64,000 nt of DNA from DATDIC01 sp963777625 (GTDB lineage Bacteria; Pseudomonadota; Alphaproteobacteria; Acetobacterales; Acetobacteraceae). Below the pieces are notes generated by a model that saw only the letters and a program-made list of their open reading frames with translations, did no database searches and was not told where the DNA came from. The DNA is taken from assembly GCA_963777625.1 (NCBI GenBank), contig CAVZRO010000023.1:44689-108688 (forward strand). The letters run 5' to 3'. Shown piece by piece: positions 56,680-64,000 of this stretch; position 1 is the first letter of the stretch; each line of letters begins with the position of its first letter. The translations under genes were made by a program, and so were the position numbers.

Positions 56680-57397
56680 ATGGAACAGATGCCGCATATC
56701 CTGGTGGTGGACGATGATCGGGAAATCCGGGAACTGCTTGCCCGGTTCCTGGAGCGCCACCAGCTCCGGGTCACGGTTGTGCGCGACGGCAGGGAAGCGC
56801 GGCGCGCCTGGACCACGGGCCACTATCATCTCGTCTGTACTCGACCTGATGCTTCCGGGTGAGAGCGGGCTAGACTTGGCGCGCTGGATGCGATCGCAAT
56901 CCGACGTGCCGATCGTGATGCTCACGGCGATGGGTGAAGAGACTGACCGTATCATCGGGCTGGAACTTGGGGCCGACGATTATGTGCCCAAGCCGTTCAA
57001 TCCCCGCGAGCTGTTGGCACGCATTCGCGCCGTGCTGCGGCGCGCCGGCGATGGCGGCCAACGCAATGAACCCGGGCCCCGCGCGTTGCGCTTTGCCGGT
57101 TGGACGCTGGAGCCGGCGCGCCGACGGCTGCTCAACGGCGAGGGGGCGGAGATTACCCTGACCGGCGGAGAATACGACCTGCTGCTGGCGCTGGTGGAGC
57201 GCGCCAACCGGGTGCTCACGCGCGACATGCTGCTGGATCTGTTGCGCGGCCGCCAGGCCGGTCCGTTCGACCGCGCGATCGACGTCGCCGTCAGCCGGCT
57301 GCGCCGCAAGTTGGAAGACGACGGACGCAACGCTCAGCTTATCAAGACCGTACGCGGCGGCGGCTATGTGCTGGCGGCCACGGTTGAGCGGGTCTGA
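56680..57397 (+). pseudogene. OmpR-family response regulator, frameshifted at the phosphorylation site
   Basis: The first frame gives MPHILVVDDDREIRELLARFLERHQLRVTVVRDGREARRAWTTGHYHLV; after 56836 the protein continues in another frame as VLDLMLPGESGLDLARWMR, IVMLTAMGEETDRIIGLELGADDYVPKPFNPRELLARI, and a winged-helix output domain (LTGGEYDLLLALVERANRVLTRDMLLDLLRG...AIDVAVSRLRRKLEDDG...IKTVRGGGYVL). One extra T in GTC-T-GTACTCGAC explains it; the phosphoacceptor Asp is the first residue block after the break. The histidine kinase follows 93 bases later and is intact. Confidence 0.88.
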
Positions 57398-57490
57398 CTT
57401 TGTGATTCGGATTACGCGTAACTGGCGTAGCATAGGGGCCTGTACTTTCGTCCTGAATTGCCGCCAGCCAGGGCCACTTCGCGTAAGCAC

Positions 57491-58828
57491 ATGAAACTTC
57501 GACTTTGGCCTCGTAGCCTGGCCGCCCGCACGGCGGCGCTGCTTCTCGTCGGGCTGGTGCTGGTCCAGGCGGCGGGTCTGACCATTCATGCGTTCGACCG
57601 GCTTGACGTGCAGCGGCTGGCGCAGGCGCGCAACCTGACCGTGCGGGTGATGGCGCTATACCGCAGCGTGGTCATGACCGCGCCGGACGAGCGCGACGTG
57701 GTGCTGCGGGAAGTACGCCAATCGCCGGGGCTGAGCGCGGAACTAAGCAGGACGCCGCCGATCGGGCCCTTCCCGGAGGCACCCTTCCCGGTTCAGCGCC
57801 TGATCCGCGTGAACCTCGACCTGGTACCCATGCCGGGAAAGCTGCGCCCGACGCAGATGATCGTGCTGGGCGATCCCGACATGCGGCAGTTGACCATCGG
57901 CCTGCGCATGCCGGACGGGGAGTGGCTGAACCTGTCGGCGAATTTGCCGCCGCTCCGGCCCTGGCATTCCCCCGCATTCCTGTGGGCGTTCGCACTTATG
58001 ACCCTGGCAGCGGCGGTGCTGACGCTGTGGGCAGTGCGCCGACTGACCGCGCCGGTGAGCACGCTGGCCCGTGCCGCGGAGGCGCTGGGGCGTGATGTGA
58101 ATGCGCCCCCACTCCCTGAGGAGGGACCGACCGAGGTCGCCACCGCCGCCGCCGCATTCAACCTGATGGCGGCGCGCATCCGACGCTTCGTGCAGGATCG
58201 GACGGAAATGTTGACTGCGATCGGCCACGATCTGCGGACCCCGATCACGCGGCTGAAATTGCGCGTCGAGTTCATCGAGGATGACGAGCAGCGGCGGAAG
58301 ATGCTGGCCGACCTGGAGGAGCTGGAGTCCATGGTATCGGCGACGCTGGCGTTCGGGCGGGACGCCAAGACGACCGAGCCGGTCTCCTCCGTCGACCTGG
58401 TCGAGATGCTGCGCACCGTGCTGGACGAGGCGGGAGACGCCCAGCCGGACTCGGCGGAGCGGCTGGCCTACGAAGGACCGCCGCATCTGACCGTGCGGGC
58501 GCGGCCGCTGAGTTTGAAGCGGGCATTCGCCAACCTGGTGTCCAATGCGGTGAACTATGGGGGCAGCGCACTGGTGCGATTGCGCCCGCCGCGGGAGGGC
58601 GTGCTGACCATCGAGGTGGAGGATGATGGCCCAGGAATTCCGGCAGCCGAGCTGGAACGGGTGTTCGAGCCGTTCCACCGCGGGGAACCGAGTTGTTCGC
58701 GGGAGACGGGCGGGGTGGGACTGGGGCTGCCGATCGCCCGGAATATCATGCGGGCGCATGGGGGCGATGTGACGCTGGGGAATCGGCCTAATGGCGGGGC
58801 GAAGGCAACGGCGACCCTGCCGGCGTAA
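57491..58828 (+). CDS. EnvZ-like sensor histidine kinase
   Basis: A 445-residue membrane kinase. One N-terminal membrane segment (AALLLVGLVLVQAAGLTIHAF), a ~120-residue periplasmic region, a second segment (AFLWAFALMTLAAAVLTLWAV), a HAMP linker (RRLTAPVSTLARAAEALG), the H-box MLTAIGHDLRTPITRLKLRVEF, N-box LKRAFANLVSNAVNYG, G1 VEDDGPGIP and G2 GGVGLGLPIARNIM. It should phosphorylate the adjacent OmpR-type regulator. The ATG at 57491 is chosen. The signal sensed is unknown. Confidence 0.92.
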   Translation: MKLRLWPRSLAARTAALLLVGLVLVQAAGLTIHAFDRLDVQRLAQARNLTVRVMALYRSVVMTAPDERDVVLREVRQSPGLSAELSRTPPIGPFPEAPFPVQRLIRVNLDLVPMPGKLRPTQMIVLGDPDMRQLTIGLRMPDGEWLNLSANLPPLRPWHSPAFLWAFALMTLAAAVLTLWAVRRLTAPVSTLARAAEALGRDVNAPPLPEEGPTEVATAAAAFNLMAARIRRFVQDRTEMLTAIGHDLRTPITRLKLRVEFIEDDEQRRKMLADLEELESMVSATLAFGRDAKTTEPVSSVDLVEMLRTVLDEAGDAQPDSAERLAYEGPPHLTVRARPLSLKRAFANLVSNAVNYGGSALVRLRPPREGVLTIEVEDDGPGIPAAELERVFEPFHRGEPSCSRETGGVGLGLPIARNIMRAHGGDVTLGNRPNGGAKATATLPA

Positions 58829-58922
58829 GTAGGCCCAAGATGTCACAGCACCATGTGCGGTCGGGATTCGAACCCCACGCGCGGGTATTGACAGACCGGC
58901 TGGGGGTCAGTGCCATTCTCGC

Positions 58923-59882
58923 ATGCACACGCCACCCGACCTGCTGGTCATCGATGCCGCCCGGACGCGGGCCAGCCTGGCATTCGCGCGGCTGATCCCC
59001 GCCCTGCGCGCCGCCTTCGTCGCCGGGGCGGAGGCTCCGCTGCGCTATCGTCATGATCTGCCCCAGGCGGACGCTACGAATGCCGCGCTGCTGCTGATGC
59101 CGGCCTGGCGGATCGGCAGCTTCATGGGCGTCAAGCTGGTATCCGTGTTTCCGGGCAACGGAGCACGCGGGTTGCCGGCCGTATCCTCCAGCTACCTGTT
59201 GTGCGACGGCGAGACAGGGCGACACCTGGCGCTGATCGACGGGACGGAAATCACCGGCCGGCGAACCGTGGCAGCCTCGGCACTGGCAGGGTCGTATCTG
59301 GCCCGATCCGACGCCACCTCGCTGCTGATCGTGGGATCGGGGCATATCGGCAGCTTGCTCCCGGCCGCCTGGGCGGCGGTGCGGCCCATCACCCGTGTCA
59401 TGGTATGGAACCGGCACCTGGACGGTGCCGAACGGCTGGTCGCACGTTTATGGGCCGAAGGTATCGATGCGACCGTTGCGGCCGATCTGGCGGATGCCGC
59501 GAGCCGGGCGGATATCGTCTCCTGCGCCACGCTGGCACGGGATCCGCTGATCCAAGGTGGCTGGCTCCGGCCCGGCACACATCTCGACCTGATCGGCGGC
59601 TTCACCCCTGCCATGCGCGAGACCGACGACGCGGCGGTGCGCCGCTCGCGGGTATTTATCGACACCGAGGCGGCGCTGGCCGAAGCGGGCGACCTGATCG
59701 CCCCTCTTGCCAGCGGCGCGCTCCGGCGCGAGGACATTGCCGGCGATCTGGCAGGACTGTGCCGGGGAACTGTGCAGGGTCGCCGTTCCGATGACGAGAT
59801 CACGCTCTTCAAGTCTGTCGGCAGCGCGATCGAGGATCTGGCCGCCGCGGCGCTGACGTTCCAGGATGCGCAAGGGACGTAA
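58923..59882 (+). CDS. Ornithine cyclodeaminase / mu-crystallin family protein
   Basis: A 319-residue NAD(P)-binding protein. LPAVSSSYLLCDGETGRHLALIDGTEITGRRTVAASALAGSYLAR is the family core, followed by the Rossmann motif SLLIVGSGHIGSLLPAAWAAVRPI and LIGGFTPAMRETDDAAVRRSRVFIDTEAALAEAGDLI. Members include ornithine cyclodeaminase, alanine dehydrogenase and ketimine reductases; sequence alone does not decide which. The next gene begins ~95 bases after its stop. Intact. Confidence 0.88.
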   Translation: MHTPPDLLVIDAARTRASLAFARLIPALRAAFVAGAEAPLRYRHDLPQADATNAALLLMPAWRIGSFMGVKLVSVFPGNGARGLPAVSSSYLLCDGETGRHLALIDGTEITGRRTVAASALAGSYLARSDATSLLIVGSGHIGSLLPAAWAAVRPITRVMVWNRHLDGAERLVARLWAEGIDATVAADLADAASRADIVSCATLARDPLIQGGWLRPGTHLDLIGGFTPAMRETDDAAVRRSRVFIDTEAALAEAGDLIAPLASGALRREDIAGDLAGLCRGTVQGRRSDDEITLFKSVGSAIEDLAAAALTFQDAQGT

Positions 59883-59976
59883 CCCTGGACGTAACCCCGG
59901 ATCTCGCCCTTTGCGGGCGCCGCACCAATATTGGGCTATTCCCGCCTTCCGGCCCGCTGAAAGGAATCTGTCGCAC

Positions 59977-61242
59977 GTGTCCGAAGCAATTCGCCTGACC
60001 CGACTGCCCTCCGGCCTCACGGTCGTGACTGAACGGATGGAGCGGGTCGAGACCGTCTCGCTGGGCGCCTATGTCGCCACCGGCTCCCGCCACGAAGCCG
60101 AGGTGGAGAATGGCGTCTCGCATTTCCTGGAGCATATGGCGTTCAAAGGCACCGAACGCCGCACGGCGGCGCAGATCGCCGAGGAAATCGAGGCGGTGGG
60201 CGGCCATCTGAACGCCTACACGGCCCGCGAACAGACCGCCTATTACGCCAAGGTACTGAAGGAAGATACCGCGCTGGCCGCCGACATCATCGGTGACATC
60301 CTGACCCACTCCACCTTCGAGCCGGAGGAGCTTGAGCGCGAGCGCGGCGTGATCCTGCAGGAGATCGGGCAGGCGAACGATACGCCAGACGACATCGTGT
60401 TCGACCGCTTCCAGGAGGCCGCCTTTCCCTCCCAGCCGCTGGGACGCCCGGTGCTGGGCACCGAACAGGGCATACGCGAGATGCCGCGCAGCGTGCTGAC
60501 AGGTTATATGCGCCAGCATTACGCCGCACCCAGCGTGGTGGTCGCCGCGGCAGGTGCGTTGCACCATGAGCAGGTGCTGGATCTGGTACAGACGCACTTT
60601 GCCGACCTCGCCCCCGACGCGGGACCGGCCGCCTCCGTCGGGCGCTACCAGGGTAGCGAGTTCCGCGAGGCGCGCGACCTGGACCAGGTGCATATCGTGC
60701 TCGGCTTTCCCTCTGTGGCTTATGGCGACCCGGACTATTACCCGACGCTGCTGCTGGCCACGCTGCTCGGCGGCGGCATGTCGTCCCGGCTGTTCCAGGA
60801 GGTGCGGGAGAAGCGCGGGCTGGTGTACTCGATCTACTCGTTCAGTTCCCCCTTCATGGATAGTGGACTGTTCGGCATCTACGCCGGTACCGGCGAAAGC
60901 GAGGCCGAGGAGCTGATGCCGGTCACGTTGGAGGAATTGCGCAAGGTTCAGCAGGACGTGTCGGAGACCGAGCTGGCGCGCGCACGCGCGCAAGTGAAAG
61001 CCAGCCTGCTGATGTCTCTGGAAAGCACCGGCAGCCGATGCGAACAACTGGCGCGCCAGCTTCAGGTGTTCGGGCGAATTATCCCGGTCAACGAAACTGT
61101 GACGAAGATCAACGCTGTCACCGTGGACGACGTACAGCGCGCGGCGGCACGGCATTTCCGGGCGGCGCCGACACTGGCGGTGCTGGGACCGGACGATCGG
61201 GTTCCTGGATTGGCCGATATCGCTGGGGCGCTGAGTGTGTAG
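59977..61242 (+). CDS. M16-family processing-peptidase-like zinc protease
   Basis: About 421 residues, starting at GTG 59977 with AAAGGA upstream; the open frame extends to 59866 but without homology. The inverted zinc motif HFLEH is at GVSHFLEHMAFKGTERRTAAQIAEEIEAVGGHLNAYTAREQTAYYAKV, with the third ligand in ELERERGVILQEI. The C-terminal half has LLLATLLGGGMSSRLFQEVREKRGLVYSIYSF, the typical M16 R/Y block. Likely cytoplasmic or periplasmic peptide degradation. Intact. Confidence 0.92.
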   Translation: MSEAIRLTRLPSGLTVVTERMERVETVSLGAYVATGSRHEAEVENGVSHFLEHMAFKGTERRTAAQIAEEIEAVGGHLNAYTAREQTAYYAKVLKEDTALAADIIGDILTHSTFEPEELERERGVILQEIGQANDTPDDIVFDRFQEAAFPSQPLGRPVLGTEQGIREMPRSVLTGYMRQHYAAPSVVVAAAGALHHEQVLDLVQTHFADLAPDAGPAASVGRYQGSEFREARDLDQVHIVLGFPSVAYGDPDYYPTLLLATLLGGGMSSRLFQEVREKRGLVYSIYSFSSPFMDSGLFGIYAGTGESEAEELMPVTLEELRKVQQDVSETELARARAQVKASLLMSLESTGSRCEQLARQLQVFGRIIPVNETVTKINAVTVDDVQRAAARHFRAAPTLAVLGPDDRVPGLADIAGALSV

Positions 61243-61374
61243 CTCCGCGCCCGTGCTGATCGAATTTGCCGTGCTGATCGAACTCTCGGACGCGGAACGC
61301 TGCGCCGGTGCGATCGCGGCGTCGTCTCGTTCGCGGCATCACATCCTCCTCCGATACGCGCACCGGGCAGACCA

Positions 61375-62712
61375 ATGACCCACGCCAGCTATACCGATCT
61401 GCTGCATGACCTTATCGCCCGCGCCCGTGCCGCCGGCGCCGATGCCGCCGATGCCGTGTTCATCAGTGGCACGTCGCTGTCGGTCCAACGCCGTCTCGGC
61501 AAGACCGAACACGTGGAACGATCCGAGGGCCGCGATCTCGGGCTGCGCGTGTTCGTCGGCCTGAAATCGGCGATCGTTTCCTCCAGGACCGATCGACCCG
61601 GCCAGCTTCGCGCAGCTCGCCGATCGCGCCGTGGCGATGGCGCGCGTGGTGCCGGACGATCCCTATTCCGGCCTCGCCGACACCGCCCGGCCGCCCGAGC
61701 CGGCGACCCTGGACCTGGACGATCCGGCCGAGCCCGACGTGGCGGCACTGACCGAGCGGGCAGCCGCGGCCGAAGACGCCGCACTGGCTGTGGCCGGGGT
61801 GACCAATTCGGAAGGGGCGGACGCCAGCTACGCGCGCAACGAAGCTGTGCTGGTCACGTCGGCCGGGTTTGCCGGCCGCGCCGTGCGCACGGGCCATTCG
61901 GTATCCGCCAGCGCGCTGGCCGGTAGCGGCACCGCCATGCAACGCGACTTCGATCACCATTCCACGGTGCACTTGGCCGATTTGGACGATCCGGCAAAGA
62001 TCGGCCACACCGCCGGGGAGCGTGCGGTGGCTCGGCTGAACCCGGTCCAGGCGAAAACCGCGAAACTGCCCGTCTTCTACGATCCGCGCATTGCAGGCGG
62101 GCTGCTCGGGCACCTGGCGGGGGCGATCAACGGCGCCTCGATTGCCCGCGGCACGTCGTTTCTGAAGGATAAGCGGGGGCAGCGTGTGTTCGCACCCGGC
62201 ATCACCGTGCGGGACGATCCGCGGCGGGTGCGCGGGCTGCGCTCTCGCCTGTTCGACGGCGAGGGAACGCCGACCGCGGCGCGCTCCGTGATCGAGGATG
62301 GTGTTCTGACGACGTGGTTGCTGGATAGCCGGTCGGCGCGCCAGCTCGGGCTGACCTCCACCGGCCATGCGGCGCGCGGCACCAGCGGGCCGCCTTCCCC
62401 GTCCGCGAGCAATTTTTATCTGGCGGCGGGTTCGCTGACCTCGGCGGAGCTGATGGCTGACATGAAGCTGGGCCTGTACGTGACCGAGCTCATGGGTATG
62501 GGGGTGAACGGCATCACCGGCGATTACAGCCGCGGGGCGGCCGGATTCATGATCCGCGATGGCGCAATCGCCGAGCCTGTGGCGGAGATCACCATCGCCG
62601 GCAACCTGATCGAGATGTTCGCACATCTGACCCCGCCAATGACCTGGTGTTCCGGCGCGGGACGGATTTGCCCACCGTCCGGGTGGAGGGAATGACGATC
62701 GCGGGGGGCTGA
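61375..62712 (+). pseudogene. pmbA: TldE/PmbA metallopeptidase, two frameshifts
   Basis: Partner of TldD in unfolded-peptide and microcin maturation proteolysis. Frame 1 starts LLHDLIARARAAGADAADAVFISGTSLSVQRRLGKTEHVERSEGRDLGLRVFVGLKSAIVSS; near 61580-61600 it shifts to IDPASFAQLADRAVAMARVVPDDPYSGLA and carries most of the protein (GTAMQRDFDHHSTVHLADLDDP, RLNPVQAKTAKLPVFYDPRIAGGLLGHLAGAINGASIARGTSFL, GVNGITGDYSRGAAGFMI); near 62634 it shifts back for the tail ANDLVFRRGTDLPTVRVEGMTIAGG, ending at 62712. Two single-base changes restore full length, which suggests sequencing errors or very young decay. A duplicated CCGTGCTGATCGAA lies in the 5' gap (61251-61283). Confidence 0.85.
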
Positions 62713-62782
62713 GGCGCGCCCTGTCGGCGTTGCAGGGCAATCCCCATATTCGCGACGAGGTCACACGAAAGAGAGGCATCGA

Positions 62783-63708
62783 ATGCGCAGCTCCGCGCTG
62801 GTTGCCGTCGTCGTCGCATTATCGCTGGCCCTGACGCCCGGCTTGGCGGATGCGCGTGCCGGCGGGGGCGGGTCGTTCGGCAGCCGCGGTGGCTTCACCT
62901 ATTCCGCGCCACCGGCGACGCGCACCGCGCCGTACTCCGCTCAGCCGATGCAGCGCAGCATGACCCCATCCGCGCCGTCGCCGAGCTATGGCAGTGGCGC
63001 GCAAGGCTACCGGCCGGGATACGGGTTCGGCGGATTGGGTCCGGCTTCCTCGGCGGACTGCTCGGGGTGGGATTGGGCAGCATGCTGTTCGGCCACGGGT
63101 TCGGCTTCGGCGGGTTCTTCGGGCTGTTCGGCCTGTTGTTCCGCATCCTGCTGATCGTATGGATCGTGCGCTGGCTGATCCGGCTGTTCCGGGGCGGCTC
63201 GCCGGCGTTTGCCGGCGGCGGCGGATGGTTCAATCGCAACCAGTTCGGCCTTTCGCCCGGCGGATCGTTTACCGGCGGCGGCGTGGCCACGGCACCCGCG
63301 CAGACCATGGCGGTCTCGCCAGGCGATTACCAGGCATTCGAACGGGCGCTGCAGGACGTGCAGGCGGCCTGGACGCGCCAGGACCTGGAGGCGATGCGCG
63401 CGCTCACCACCCCGGAAATGGTGGGCTATTTCGCCGAGCAGCTTGCCGATCAGGCAAGCCGCGGCGTGCGCAACAGCGTCAGCGACGTGCGGCTGCTGCA
63501 AGGCGACCTCTCGCAGGCGTGGACCGAGCAAGGCCGGGACTACGCCACCCTGGCGATGCGGTTTTCCATGATCGACGTGACCCACGACGCCAGCGGGCGA
63601 GTTGTGGACGGCAGCCCGACCGAGCATGTGACCGCGACCGAGCTATGGACCTTCGTGCGGGCAGCCGGCGGCCGCTGGATATTGTCGGCCATCCAGCAAG
63701 CACGCTGA
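62783..63708 (+). pseudogene. Tim44-like domain protein, frameshifted
   Basis: The first frame has a signal peptide (SSALVAVVVALSLALTPGLADARAGG) and a Gly/Ser/Pro-rich linker with TYSAPPATRTAPYSAQPMQRSM; near 63036-63045 it shifts to FLGGLLGVGLGSMLFGHGFGFGGFFGLFGLLFRILLIVWIVRWLIRLF, one or two membrane spans, and then a Tim44-like domain: AFERALQDVQAAWTRQDLEAMRALTTPEMVGYFAEQL ... ATELWTFVRAAGGRWILSAIQQA. Function in bacteria unknown; likely inner-membrane anchored. One base restores the frame. Confidence 0.82.
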
Positions 63709-63739
63709 GCCAGTCGGCTCGGCGGAAGGAAGGATACAC

Positions 63740-64000
63740 ATGAAACTTGGCACCCTGTTCCCGCAGGTCGATTTCGGCGGTTCGCCGGCCACCGTGCGAG
63801 AGTTCGTGGGGGCAGCAGAGCGGTTTGGATACGATTACCTCGCCGCGGCGGATCATGTGCTGGGCGTGAATGCCGCCAGCCGCCCGGATTGGGGCAATCT
63901 CAATACCTCGGCCGACTGGTTCCATGACCCGTTCGTGCTGTTCAGTTATCTGGCCGGGTTCAGCAGGCTGGAGTTCTCCACCGGTGTGTTGATCCTGGCG
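63740..64000 (+). CDS. Luciferase-like (LLM class) flavin-dependent oxidoreductase, 3' end outside window
   Basis: The first 87 residues are visible: MKLGTLFPQVDFGGSPATVREFVGAAERFGYDYLAAADHVLGVNAASRPDW, then DPFVLFSYLAGFSRLEFSTGVLILA. This is the TIM-barrel start of bacterial luciferase-like monooxygenases or F420/FMN-dependent reductases; substrate cannot be assigned. A GGAAGGAAGGA ribosome-binding stretch lies eight bases before the ATG. Confidence 0.88.
   Translation, partial: MKLGTLFPQVDFGGSPATVREFVGAAERFGYDYLAAADHVLGVNAASRPDWGNLNTSADWFHDPFVLFSYLAGFSRLEFSTGVLILA

Noticed and set aside
58860..58920. tRNA-like T-arm (GGGATTCGAACCCC) just before the ornithine cyclodeaminase gene
   Set aside because: Only the T-loop-like part is present; no matching T-stem pairing, anticodon arm or acceptor stem could be built on either strand.

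Overview
The window is a high-GC bacterial chromosome segment. Gene content (paired flhF/flhG, opgC, RTX-type Gly/Asp repeat protein, SAM-dependent methyltransferase/glycosyltransferase fusion, dispersed GC hairpins) suggests an alphaproteobacterium, probably Rhodospirillales/Acetobacteraceae. That placement is inferred from gene style; no rRNA or marker tree is available here.

Left part (1-31160) is accessory DNA. Positions 1-20033 carry a carbon and stress module: the end of zwf, a HAD sugar phosphatase, pgl, a class I fructose-bisphosphate aldolase, a DUF2231 membrane protein, a slipin fragment, DUF488, a Rieske/FAD oxidoreductase, two PRC-barrel proteins, a cytochrome b561-molybdopterin oxidoreductase fusion, a glycogen-debranching-type glucosidase, a GMC oxidoreductase remnant, a CBS-domain protein and transketolase. 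Several are frameshifted or cut down, and an IS256-family element sits in the end of the DUF488 gene. Six copies of a ~20-bp motif (consensus TGAGTAGTTTCCGRVSCTAC) lie in gene-sense orientation upstream of six transcription units in this module. This is the most striking unexplained signal in the window and looks like a local regulon.

Positions 20400-31160 hold a decayed integrative conjugative element: lytic transglycosylase, DUF3363-type relaxase, traG, a ribbon-helix-helix gene, trbB, trbC, trbD, a truncated trbE, and a traR/luxR-like regulator, ending at tRNA-Gly(GCC). trbJ, trbL, trbF, trbG, trbI and an integrase are missing, and most tra genes carry frameshifts or stops. An intact, lower-GC FRG-domain gene is inserted between the ribbon-helix-helix gene and trbB.

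Right part (31160-64000) looks like host backbone. It contains surface-glycan genes (a methyltransferase-GT-GT fusion, an OafA-type acyltransferase, an OpgC-type membrane protein with an SGNH hydrolase), two large repeat proteins (RTX-like and beta-helix), flagellar regulators flhF-flhG, an amidase, glpK, dapB, metK, trmB, a group II intron placed just after a dispersed hairpin, an IS701-like element, an alpha/beta hydrolase, an OmpR/EnvZ-type pair, an ornithine cyclodeaminase relative, an M16 peptidase, pmbA/tldE, a Tim44-domain protein and the start of a luciferase-like oxidoreductase.

Reading frames are broken in many genes of the island and again at 56-63 kb (response regulator, pmbA, Tim44 protein), while 32-50 kb is clean. 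Some breaks may be sequencing errors rather than true pseudogenes. No CRISPR array and no rRNA were seen.
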